From Sulfurimonas sp. (GTDB lineage: Bacteria > Campylobacterota > Campylobacteria > Campylobacterales > Sulfurimonadaceae): a stretch of DNA of 21,070 bases. The stretch's first letter is position 1. Each line of letters begins with the position of its first letter. A model generated the notes under the pieces. The model saw nothing but the letters and a program-made list of their open reading frames with translations. It searched no databases and had not been told where the DNA came from. Below, piece after piece: positions 1 to 7,020 of the stretch. Location of the stretch: NCBI GenBank assembly GCA_027047745.1, contig JALTUB010000097.1, positions 1 to 21,070 of the forward strand, given 5' to 3'. The position numbers were made by a program, and so were the translations under genes.

Positions 1-563
1 AATTTTGAAATATTTCCATACTTATTACATGAAGCATCTACTCTTAACCATCCATCTACCTCTTGATAAATATTGATACTAACATCATAAGTTTGGGCTA
101 TGGGATTTAAGATAGCATAGGTTGTATCTTTATCTTCTTCAAATACATGAAAAGTAACGCTTGAGTTATTATCAAACATCAGAACTTCTGGCATATTTTC
201 ATCTTCATCTACTTGAATGACATTTACCATTGCGTTTTTATACTCTAAAAGATATGTTCCATCTTGAAATAGAGTTGAATTTTGAGGGATAAGTATTCCA
301 CTTTTTAGAACCTGATTATCACTCGTTGCTGTACATATAAGTTTACCTATAGTTGAGAAGTTATGTTTTGTAGTAACTATTATTATTTTATTATCAGAGT
401 TCAGTTCCTCTTCAAGATATAAAAATAGAGAATTATCGCTCTCTTTAAAATATACAATTGAATCTATAAAATCAATTTTCTCTTCAATTTTTCTCATAAC
501 AAACTCTTTTAAAGCTTTGTTATATACAAATTTGTTTCCTATAAAGATAATATGGAGTTTCAT
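1..563 (-). CDS. Hypothetical protein, C-terminus cut by the window edge
   Basis: An open frame runs from an ATG at 563-561 down to base 1 without a stop, giving about 187 residues of an incomplete protein. It starts MKLHIIFIGNKFVYNK and contains an acidic stretch followed by KIIVVTTKHNFSTIGK and DNQVLKSGILIP. There is no signal peptide or membrane segment. An AAGG about ten bases before the ATG can serve as ribosome site, and a perfect TATAAT lies on the same strand at 598-593. The first half faintly resembles the molybdopterin-binding fold of CinA/MoaB proteins (alternating hydrophobic strands, then a DNxVL...MLIP-like stretch), but I cannot confirm that. The gene is divergent from ileS. 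The coding call is firm; the function is open. Confidence 0.75.
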   Translation of the reverse strand, partial: MKLHIIFIGNKFVYNKALKEFVMRKIEEKIDFIDSIVYFKESDNSLFLYLEEELNSDNKIIIVTTKHNFSTIGKLICTATSDNQVLKSGILIPQNSTLFQDGTYLLEYKNAMVNVIQVDEDENMPEVLMFDNNSSVTFHVFEEDKDTTYAILNPIAQTYDVSINIYQEVDGWLRVDASCNKYGNISK

Positions 564-592
564 GAATCTTTTACCTTAAAAATATTTTTATC

Positions 593-598
593 ATTATA
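593..598 (-). promoter_or_regulatory. Putative sigma-70 -10 box of the leftmost gene
   Basis: Read on the minus strand the hexamer is a perfect TATAAT (plus strand ATTATA), preceded by GC. It lies 29 bases before the ATG at 563, so a transcript would start near 586 and carry the AAGG ribosome site. There is no clear TTGACA box, as is usual for Campylobacterota. It is back to back with the ileS -10 box. Confidence 0.6.
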
Positions 599-630
599 GC
601 ACTTTTATTAGCTTTTAAACACTAAAGGGA

Positions 631-636
631 TATAAT
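631..636 (+). promoter_or_regulatory. Putative sigma-70 -10 box of ileS
   Basis: A perfect TATAAT sits 31 bases before the preferred ileS ATG at 668; transcription would begin near 643 and include the GGGG ribosome site. The ATG at 635 is the last part of this TATAATG and is therefore unlikely to be a start codon. No convincing -35 box is seen. Confidence 0.65.
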
Positions 637-657
637 GCAAAACTTTTATATAATTTT

Positions 658-661
658 GGGG
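658..661 (+). promoter_or_regulatory. Ribosome binding site that sets the ileS start
   Basis: GGGG followed by six bases and the ATG at 668. The earlier in-frame ATG at 635 has no purine-rich site in front of it and lies in the promoter, so this site favours the shorter protein. Confidence 0.55.
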
Positions 662-667
662 CTTTTA

Positions 668-3430
668 ATGGACTACAAAGATACACTACTTTTACCAACT
701 ACTGCGTTTGCAATGCGTGGTAACCTAATCAACAACGAACCTAAACGATATACTTCTTGGGATGAGAAGAGAGTTTATGAAAAGATGAAAGCTAATCGCA
801 AAGACGCACCTAGTTTTACACTTCATGATGGACCTCCTTATGCAAATGGGCACATTCATATCGGTCATGCACTTAACAAGGTTTTAAAAGACATTATCAT
901 CAAACACAACTACTTTGATGGAAAATCTGTTCGTTTTACTCCAGGTTGGGATTGTCATGGACTTCCTATTGAACAACAAGTAGAAAAAAAACTTGGTGGA
1001 AAAAAGAAAAAAGAACTTTTAGAGACAGCAGAGATTAGAAAACTTTGTCGTGCTCATGCTGCGAAGTTTGTAGATATTCAAAAAGGTGAATTCAAACAAC
1101 TAGGTATCTTAGCTGATTGGGAAAATCCTTATGTTACTATGGACTACAAGTTTGAAGCAAATATCTACCGTACTCTATGTTCTGTTGCTAAAAAAGGTCT
1201 TCTCATAGAGCGAAGTAAACCTGTTTTTTGGTCATGGGCTGAGAGAACTGCACTTGCTGAAGCTGAAGTTGAGTACGAAGATAAAGAGGACTACTCTATG
1301 TTTGTTGCTTTTGAGTTAGATGATGCTTCAAAAGAAAAACTTAGCATAGAAGGAAAAGCTGCTCCTGTTATCTGGACAACTACTCCTTGGACTATCCCTG
1401 CAAATACAGGTATCTCCCTCAATCCTGACGAAGATTATGTTTTAACAAGTGATGGTTTTATAGTTGCAAAAGCTCTTTTAAACACACTTGTTGAGAGTGA
1501 AGTTTTAAGTGGAACTATCGCTAAAACATTTAAAGCTAAAGAGCTAGAAAACCTAAACGCAATCAACCCACTCAATGGTAGAAATTCTCATCTTATTTTA
1601 GGTGAGCATGTTTTAGTTGATAATGGTACAGGTTGTGTTCATACAGCTCCAGGTCATGGTGAAGAGGATTATAAAGTAGGTCTTTTATATGACCTTGAAG
1701 TTCTTATGCCTGTTGATGAAACTGGTTGTTTTGATGCAACAATAGTGAGAGAAAAACTCATCCCAAATCCAGAGGATTTTCTTGGTCGTCATATCTTTAA
1801 ATCAAACGAAGATATTTTAGAGCTTATGGGTGATGCAGTTTTATCAGTAAGTAAGTTTATGCACTCATATCCTCACTGCTGGAGAAGTCACACTCCTCTT
1901 ATCTATCGTGCAACTCGCCAGTGGTTTATCTCTGTAGATGAAAAACCAGAGGGCGAAGATAAAACTCTTAGAAATATTGCTTTGGATGAGATAGAAAAAA
2001 CTCTTTTTGTGCCTGAAACTGGTCGCAATCGTCTTACTTCTATGGTTGGTAATCGTCCTGATTGGTGTATCTCTCGTCAAAGAGACTGGGGTGTTCCTAT
2101 CGCATTTTTCAGAGTTAAAGCAACAGGCGAAGTTATACTTGATGAAAAAGTTTTAAACTTCGTTGCAATGATTTTTGAGATGCAAGGAAGTGATGCTTGG
2201 TACTCACTACCGACTGAATCCCTACTCTACCCTGGGGCTGGTTACAAAGCTGATGAAGTAGAAAAAGTTACAGATATTTTAGATGTATGGTTTGATAGTG
2301 GTTCAACTTGGAACTCTGTTTTAAAATCTCGCAACTATGACGCAGGAAAATATCAAGCTGACCTTTATGTAGAAGGAAGTGATCAACATCGTGGTTGGTT
2401 TCAATCTTCTCTTTTTCTTTCATCTGCAGTTGAGCATAAAGCACCATACAAAGGTGTTTTAACTCATGGCTTTACAGTTGATGACAAGGGCGAAAAGATG
2501 TCTAAGTCAAAAGGTAATGTTATCGCTCCTGATAAAGTTCTAAAAGAGTATGGAAGTGAGATACTTCGTTTATGGGTTGCTTCATCTGACTATCAAGGTG
2601 ACTTAAAAATCTCTCAAGGTATCTTAAAACAGATAAGTGAGAACTACCGTAAACTAAGAAATACTTTTAGAATTATGCTTGCAAATATCAACGACTTAAA
2701 AGGGCTAACTCCTCAAACAGAGATGGGTGAACTAGACAAATGGATACTAAATGTTTCTGCTGATGTTTTAGGTGAAGTACACAAATCTTTTGGAGAGTAT
2801 GACTTTGTAAATGGTATGAGCAGACTTAACAACTTTATAGCAAATGAGCTGAGTGGTATGTATATTGACATGACAAAAGATAACCTCTACTGTAACGCTC
2901 AAAATAGCGATAGAAGAAGATCAAGTCAAAGTGCTATGGCGATGATAACAAAATCTCTTTTACTTCTTATGGCTCCTGTTATCACTTACACAGCTGATGA
3001 GATTGTAGAAAATGCACCTGCTGTTGTAACTGGTGGTGCTGAGTCTATATTTGATATGACTTATGAAGCTTTAGAAAAAGTTGAGAGTTCGTTTGACGCA
3101 GAGTACATGACAAAAGCTCGTGAAGGTTTTGGTTCTGTTGTTGATGGACTTAAAAAAGAGAAAATCATAAAAAGTACACTTGAACTTGTACTTCATACAG
3201 AGTCTAAAACAGCACTTAGCATGAATGCTACTGATGCAGAAGATTGGTTTGTTGTGAGTGGCGTTTACGAGGACAAACCTGACGAAGAGATTCTTGGAAG
3301 TTTTAAAGTTGAAGAAGATACTTTTGTTATAAGTAAAGCAACAGCATATAAATGTCCAAGATGTTGGAAGTTCCAAGCAACTAAAGAAGAGTGCATCTGT
3401 GCAAGATGTGAAAGTGTAGTAAATGCCTAA
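668..3430 (+). CDS. ileS: Isoleucyl-tRNA synthetase (class I, with C-terminal zinc-binding Cys motif)
   Basis: Charges tRNA-Ile with isoleucine in the cytoplasm and edits misactivated valine. The class I signatures are both present: HIGH at residues 64-67 and KMSKS at 610-614 (counted from the ATG at 668). Between them lies the CP1 editing domain, with WTTTPWTIPAN and GTGCVHTAPGHGEEDY, and the WCISRQRDWGVPI block typical of IleS. The C-terminus ends in a zinc-ribbon-like pair, CPRCWKF then CICARCE. At 920 residues it has the usual length (about 920 to 940). A longer frame opens at 635, but that ATG overlaps the -10 box, and a good ribosome site precedes 668. The stop codon overlaps the start of the small membrane protein gene by eight bases. 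Confidence 0.97.
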   Translation: MDYKDTLLLPTTAFAMRGNLINNEPKRYTSWDEKRVYEKMKANRKDAPSFTLHDGPPYANGHIHIGHALNKVLKDIIIKHNYFDGKSVRFTPGWDCHGLPIEQQVEKKLGGKKKKELLETAEIRKLCRAHAAKFVDIQKGEFKQLGILADWENPYVTMDYKFEANIYRTLCSVAKKGLLIERSKPVFWSWAERTALAEAEVEYEDKEDYSMFVAFELDDASKEKLSIEGKAAPVIWTTTPWTIPANTGISLNPDEDYVLTSDGFIVAKALLNTLVESEVLSGTIAKTFKAKELENLNAINPLNGRNSHLILGEHVLVDNGTGCVHTAPGHGEEDYKVGLLYDLEVLMPVDETGCFDATIVREKLIPNPEDFLGRHIFKSNEDILELMGDAVLSVSKFMHSYPHCWRSHTPLIYRATRQWFISVDEKPEGEDKTLRNIALDEIEKTLFVPETGRNRLTSMVGNRPDWCISRQRDWGVPIAFFRVKATGEVILDEKVLNFVAMIFEMQGSDAWYSLPTESLLYPGAGYKADEVEKVTDILDVWFDSGSTWNSVLKSRNYDAGKYQADLYVEGSDQHRGWFQSSLFLSSAVEHKAPYKGVLTHGFTVDDKGEKMSKSKGNVIAPDKVLKEYGSEILRLWVASSDYQGDLKISQGILKQISENYRKLRNTFRIMLANINDLKGLTPQTEMGELDKWILNVSADVLGEVHKSFGEYDFVNGMSRLNNFIANELSGMYIDMTKDNLYCNAQNSDRRRSSQSAMAMITKSLLLLMAPVITYTADEIVENAPAVVTGGAESIFDMTYEALEKVESSFDAEYMTKAREGFGSVVDGLKKEKIIKSTLELVLHTESKTALSMNATDAEDWFVVSGVYEDKPDEEILGSFKVEEDTFVISKATAYKCPRCWKFQATKEECICARCESVVNA

Positions 3431-3536
3431 TTTTGCAGAGCCTGTAAGCTTTTCATTTATAGGTATTACTGTTGCTATTATCTTTGTTGTTATTGCCTTA
3501 GGCATTGTCCTTGTGAAAAGAAGAATAAAATTTTGA
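3423..3536 (+). CDS. Small single-pass membrane protein, 37 residues
   Basis: ATG at 3423 lies inside the last codons of ileS (ATGCCTAA, eight-base overlap) and the frame runs 37 codons to a TGA at 3534-3536. The product starts MPNFAEPVSFSF, then has about 20 uninterrupted hydrophobic residues (roughly 12-31), and ends in a basic tail, VKRRIKF. This is the layout of a one-span inner membrane protein with a short N-terminus outside and a positive C-terminus in the cytoplasm. The strong overlap suggests translational coupling to ileS. From memory, C. jejuni also has a very small hydrophobic gene (Cj1060c) between ileS and gatA, which supports a conserved gene. No function is known to me. The frame is too short for many gene finders. 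Confidence 0.7.
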   Translation: MPNFAEPVSFSFIGITVAIIFVVIALGIVLVKRRIKF

Positions 3537-3542
3537 TATAAT
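3537..3542 (+). promoter_or_regulatory. Putative -10 box in front of the toxin-antitoxin pair
   Basis: A perfect TATAAT starts directly after the stop codon of the 37-residue gene. Transcription would begin near 3549, which is after the GAGG (3543-3546) that looks like the ribosome site of the first gene. So either this hexamer is fortuitous or the transcript made from it lacks the ribosome site for the DUF4258 gene. Confidence 0.4.
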
Positions 3543-3553
3543 GAGGTACTTTT

Positions 3554-3829
3554 TTGACTTTTATATATAGAGAACATGCAATTCAAAGAATGTTCGAGAG
3601 AGATATTTTTGAAATTGAAGTTGAAGAGACCATTAAAAATGGTGTTATAATAGAAGAATATCTTGATGATAAACCCTATCCATCATTTTTAACTTTAAAG
3701 ATAGAAGATAAACCACTTCATGTTGTTTTTGCAAAAAATGATGAAGATAACGAAATTATAATTATTACTGCTTACTACCCAGATAAAGAGAAATGGAGTA
3801 ACGATTACAAAAGAAGGATTGAAAAATGA
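3554..3829 (+). CDS. DUF4258 family protein, probable toxin of a type II toxin-antitoxin pair
   Basis: A 91-residue cytosolic protein opening with the DUF4258 signature: REHAIQRMFERDI at residues 6-18, then a stretch of the type EVEETIKNGVIIEEY, a hydrophobic strand LHVVFAK, and EIIIITAYYP near the end. Members of this family are predicted RNase-like toxins of the BECR/RelE-like fold and are often paired with a zinc-finger antitoxin, as here. The frame has no ATG before residue 13; an in-frame stop at 3542-3544 leaves the TTG at 3554 as the only sensible start, with GAGG seven bases before it. Its last bases overlap the next gene as ATGA, so the two are translationally coupled. Toxic activity is inferred, not shown; catalytic residues are not assigned. 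Confidence 0.82.
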   Translation: MTFIYREHAIQRMFERDIFEIEVEETIKNGVIIEEYLDDKPYPSFLTLKIEDKPLHVVFAKNDEDNEIIIITAYYPDKEKWSNDYKRRIEK

Positions 3830-4056
3830 AATGTATGATTTGTAAGCATGGAGAAACAAAACAAGGCATAACAACAGTAACTTTAGAAAAAGCTAGTTCA
3901 ACTATTGTTTTTAAAGAAGTTCCAGCTCAGATTTGTGATAATTGTGGAGAAAAATATATTGATGATTCTACAACAAAAGAGTTACTAAACAAAGCAAGAA
4001 AAATTGTAAAAAATGGTGTAGAAGTAGATATAAGAAAGTATGCAATAGCAGCATAA
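3826..4056 (+). CDS. YgiT-type zinc-finger protein, probable antitoxin
   Basis: A 76-residue protein with two CxxC pairs, CMIC (residues 3-6) and CDNC (37-40), separated by the usual TTVTLEKASSTIVFKEVPAQ segment and followed by GEKYID. This is the zinc-ribbon half of MqsA/YgiT antitoxins. The C-terminal helix-turn-helix of full-length MqsA is missing; only about 30 residues follow the finger, including LLNKARKIVKNG. It therefore may not bind DNA by itself, or may do so through the short tail. The start is the ATG in an ATGA overlap with the DUF4258 gene, with AAGGAT six bases ahead. Order toxin then antitoxin is like mqsRA and higBA. The pairing and family are well supported; neutralisation of the partner is inferred. 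Confidence 0.82.
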   Translation: MKCMICKHGETKQGITTVTLEKASSTIVFKEVPAQICDNCGEKYIDDSTTKELLNKARKIVKNGVEVDIRKYAIAA

Positions 4057-4126
4057 AATCGTTAATAAAACAGTATACAATAAAACTACATAATTTAAGA
4101 TTTTATTTTATTTTTGGATATTTAGC

Positions 4127-4132
4127 TATAAT
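4127..4132 (+). promoter_or_regulatory. Putative -10 box of gatA
   Basis: A perfect TATAAT lies 29 bases before the GTG start of gatA, so transcription would start near 4139. The AGGA ribosome site (4152-4155) is within the transcript. Upstream is a T-rich stretch rather than a -35 hexamer. It gives gatA a promoter independent of the toxin-antitoxin genes. Confidence 0.6.
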
Positions 4133-4161
4133 AACAGATAAATTTATAGATAGGAAATTTA

Positions 4162-5499
4162 GTGATTACATTAAAAGAAGCCCTCACATTAAGTAAAGAA
4201 GAACTAGAAACTTTTAAAAAAGATTTACAAACAAAGATAGAAGCTAACTCTGAGTTAAATGCTTATATAGATGTTAAAAATGTTGGTGAGGGTGTTCCTA
4301 TCGCCATTAAAGACAATATTCAAGTGAAAGATTGGTCTGTTACTTCAGCATCAAATATTTTGCAAGGATATATCGCTCCTTACAATGCAACTGTTATCCA
4401 AAAACTAAAAAGTGCTGGTCTCTCTCCTTTTGGTAGAACAAATATGGATGAGTTTGCTATGGGTTCTACGACAGAATCTAGCTTTTATGGAAAGACTTTA
4501 AACCCTCATAACTCTGATTGTGTACCTGGTGGAAGTAGTGGAGGAAGTGCTGCTGCTGTTGGTGCTGGTCTTGCCATCGCAGCACTTGGAAGTGATACAG
4601 GTGGAAGTATTCGCCAACCTGCTGCTTTTTGTGGCATCGTTGGGATGAAACCAACTTATGGGCGAGTAAGCCGTTATGGTTTAGGTGCTTATGCTTCAAG
4701 TCTTGACCAGATTGGACCTATGACACAAAATGTAGAAGATGCAGCTCTTCTTTATGACATTATCAGTGGAAGTGATGAAAAAGACTCTACAAATGCACAA
4801 AAAGATGACAAAGTAACTCCAAACTTAAACGCAGACAGAAAGCTAACTATCGCTGTTTTACCAAAGTACATTGAGAATGCAAGTCAAGATGTAAAAGATG
4901 CTTATGAAAAAGCTATAGAGGCTCTTAAATCTGCAGGGCATACCATAGTTGAAAAAGAGATAATGGATGCTAAGTTTGACATCTCAGCTTACTATATAAC
5001 TGCAACAGCAGAAGCAACAACAAATCTAGCTCGTTATGATGGCATAAGATATGGTAACAGAGTTGAGGGCAAAAACCTTGAAGAGACTTACATAAACACT
5101 CGTAGTAATGGTTTTGGTGATGAAGTTAAACGCCGTATCATGCTTGGAAACTTTGTTTTATCTAGTGGATACTATGAAGCTTATTATGTAAAAGCACAAA
5201 AGACTCGTAATATTATCAAAGATGAGTATGCAAAGATATTTGAAGAAGTAGATTTGATTCTCTCACCAGTTGCCCCTAGCGTTGCAAACAAATTTGGTGA
5301 GTTGAAAAATCCTATGGATATGTATCTAAGTGATATTTATACTATCTCTATAAACTTAGCTGGTCTTCCTGCCCTCTCACTTCCTATCATGAAAAACAGC
5401 GATGGTATGCCTGTTGGTCTGCAACTTATAGCAAAAGCCTATGATGAGCAAACTCTTTTTGATGGTTCACTAAGTTTGGAAAAACAACTAAATTACTAA
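4162..5499 (+). CDS. gatA: Asp-tRNA(Asn)/Glu-tRNA(Gln) amidotransferase subunit A
   Basis: The glutaminase subunit of GatCAB: it frees ammonia from glutamine, which GatB uses to convert Glu-tRNA-Gln (and Asp-tRNA-Asn) into the correct amide form. The amidase signature is complete: GGSSGGSAAAVGAG followed by GSDTGGSIRQPA. The Ser-cisSer-Lys triad can be placed as Lys50, Ser125 and Ser149; the spacings of 75 and 24 residues are those of characterised GatA. The length of 445 is slightly short of the common 450 to 485. Translation begins at a GTG with AGGA six bases ahead. gatB and gatC are not in the window; scattered gat genes are normal for the class. The next gene downstream is guaB, separated by a hairpin and a promoter. 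Confidence 0.96.
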   Translation: MITLKEALTLSKEELETFKKDLQTKIEANSELNAYIDVKNVGEGVPIAIKDNIQVKDWSVTSASNILQGYIAPYNATVIQKLKSAGLSPFGRTNMDEFAMGSTTESSFYGKTLNPHNSDCVPGGSSGGSAAAVGAGLAIAALGSDTGGSIRQPAAFCGIVGMKPTYGRVSRYGLGAYASSLDQIGPMTQNVEDAALLYDIISGSDEKDSTNAQKDDKVTPNLNADRKLTIAVLPKYIENASQDVKDAYEKAIEALKSAGHTIVEKEIMDAKFDISAYYITATAEATTNLARYDGIRYGNRVEGKNLEETYINTRSNGFGDEVKRRIMLGNFVLSSGYYEAYYVKAQKTRNIIKDEYAKIFEEVDLILSPVAPSVANKFGELKNPMDMYLSDIYTISINLAGLPALSLPIMKNSDGMPVGLQLIAKAYDEQTLFDGSLSLEKQLNY

Positions 5500-5515
5500 A
5501 ATTTAGTTGTTTTTA
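5481..5515 (+). terminator. Probable intrinsic terminator overlapping the end of gatA
   Basis: AAAACAACTAAAT (5481-5493) and ATTTAGTTGTTTT (5501-5513) are perfect 13-base complements around a seven-base loop, followed by more T residues. The loop contains the gatA stop codon. The stem has few G-C pairs, so strength is uncertain, but it is the clearest hairpin plus T-tract in the window. Confidence 0.65.
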
Positions 5516-5545
5516 CTCTTTACCTGATTTTAACAACAAAAAGGA

Positions 5546-5551
5546 TATAAT
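5546..5551 (+). promoter_or_regulatory. Putative -10 box of guaB
   Basis: A perfect TATAAT just after the gatA terminator and 23 bases before the preferred ATG at 5575. The transcript would start near 5558 and carry the AAGGA ribosome site (5565-5569). No clear -35 box. Confidence 0.6.
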
Positions 5552-5574
5552 TCAAAAATTTTAAAAGGATGATC

Positions 5575-7020
5575 ATGAGAATTCGTAAAAAAGCCCTCAC
5601 ATTTGAAGATGTACTCTTAGTACCCCAATATTCCGAAGTTCTTCCAAAAGAAGTATCATTAGAAACTAAACTAACAAAAAATATTAGCCTTAAAATCCCT
5701 ATGGTATCGGCTGCTATGGATACAGTTACAGAATATCGTGCTGCTATTGCCATGGCTAGACTTGGTGGGATTGGAATCATCCATAAAAATATGGATATAG
5801 AAACACAATGCAAACAAGTTATCAAAGTTAAAAAAAGTGAAAGTGGAATCATTATCGACCCTATCTTTGTGCATCCTGATGCAACTTTAGCTGATGCTGA
5901 AGCGCTTATGAAAGAGTATAAAATCTCTGGTGTGCCTGTTGTAGATGGACATAACAAACTTTTAGGAATCCTTACAAACCGTGATATGCGTTTTGAAAAA
6001 GATATGCGAAAACTTGCAAGTGAAGCTATGACTCATATGCCACTTATCACAGCTAAAAAAGGTATCTCACTTGATGAAGCTGGTGATATTATGCATAAAA
6101 ACAAGATAGAAAAACTTCCTATTATTGATGATGAAGGATTTTTAAAAGGTCTTGTAACTATCAAAGATATTAAAAAACGCATAGAGTATCCACACTCTAA
6201 CAAGGACTCTTTTGGTCGTCTTGTAGTTGGTGCTGCTATCGGTGTTGGGCAACTAGACCGTGCAAAATCTCTTGTAGATGCTGGTTGTGATGTTCTAGTT
6301 CTTGACTCTGCTCATGGACACTCTAAAGGTATTATGGATACTGTTCGTAAGATAAAAGAGAGTATGGAAGTAGATGTTATCGCTGGAAATGTTGCTACTG
6401 GTGAAGCAGTTGAAGCACTTATAGACGCTGGTGTAGATGCTGTAAAAGTTGGTATCGGTCCTGGTTCTATCTGTACAACTCGCATCGTTGCAGGTGTTGG
6501 TGTTCCTCAAATCTCTGCTATAGATGAGTGTGCAGCAGCTGGTCGCAAACATGGTGTACCTATCATTGCCGATGGAGGTATAAAATACTCTGGGGATATT
6601 GCTAAAGCTTTAGCAGTAGGTGCTAGCTGTATTATGGCTGGTTCACTTCTTGCAGGAACTGAAGAATCACCTGGAGATACTATCATGTTTCAAGGGCGTC
6701 AATACAAATCATACCGTGGTATGGGAAGTATAGGGGCTATGCAAAAAGGTTCTACTGATAGATATTTTCAAGAGGGAACTGCTGCTGATAAACTTGTTCC
6801 TGAGGGTATAGAGGGTCGTGTTCCATTTCGTGGCTCTATCGCTGGGATAGTTCATCAAATGATGGGTGGGCTTCGTTCATCTATGGGTTACTGTGGTAGT
6901 GAGTCCATAGAAACTTTTTGGGATAAAGCTGAGTTTGTTCAAATCACTGCAGCTGGACTCAAAGAGAGTCATGTTCATGATGTTATCATAACACAAGAAG
7001 CGCCGAATTACCATGTATAA
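5575..7020 (+). CDS. guaB: Inosine-5'-monophosphate dehydrogenase
   Basis: Oxidises IMP to XMP with NAD+, the committed step of guanine nucleotide synthesis. It has the IMPDH barrel, interrupted by a pair of CBS domains at about residues 90 to 205. The catalytic loop GPGSICTTRIVAGVGVPQ places the nucleophile at Cys300, and the flap region includes YRGMGSIGAM and GIEGRVPFRG. The length of 481 residues is normal. An in-frame ATG also lies at 5569, but it overlaps the AAGGA ribosome site, so the ATG at 5575 (five bases after the site) is preferred. The stop overlaps the next gene by eight bases. It follows gatA, as in other Campylobacterota. Confidence 0.97.
   Translation: MRIRKKALTFEDVLLVPQYSEVLPKEVSLETKLTKNISLKIPMVSAAMDTVTEYRAAIAMARLGGIGIIHKNMDIETQCKQVIKVKKSESGIIIDPIFVHPDATLADAEALMKEYKISGVPVVDGHNKLLGILTNRDMRFEKDMRKLASEAMTHMPLITAKKGISLDEAGDIMHKNKIEKLPIIDDEGFLKGLVTIKDIKKRIEYPHSNKDSFGRLVVGAAIGVGQLDRAKSLVDAGCDVLVLDSAHGHSKGIMDTVRKIKESMEVDVIAGNVATGEAVEALIDAGVDAVKVGIGPGSICTTRIVAGVGVPQISAIDECAAAGRKHGVPIIADGGIKYSGDIAKALAVGASCIMAGSLLAGTEESPGDTIMFQGRQYKSYRGMGSIGAMQKGSTDRYFQEGTAADKLVPEGIEGRVPFRGSIAGIVHQMMGGLRSSMGYCGSESIETFWDKAEFVQITAAGLKESHVHDVIITQEAPNYHV

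Noticed and set aside
3071..3586. 171-codon open frame on the minus strand under the end of ileS
   Set aside because: It lies opposite the firmly identified IleS C-terminus and the small membrane gene; its composition (rich in Phe, Ser, Thr, Cys, Lys) is that of a shadow frame, with no recognisable motif.
4053..4106. Inverted repeat ATAAAATC / GATTTTAT after the antitoxin gene as a terminator
   Set aside because: Only eight mostly A-T pairs with a loop of nearly 40 bases; too weak to call, although the T-rich stretch after it is noted.
4057..4161. Possible small RNA or riboswitch ahead of gatA
   Set aside because: The 105-base gap is A-T rich, with only a -10 box and a ribosome site; no conserved aptamer-like structure is visible.
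5520..5957. 145-codon open frame on the minus strand opposite the guaB start
   Set aside because: It overlaps the guaB promoter and the IMPDH N-terminus; the sequence is a shadow of well-conserved coding DNA.
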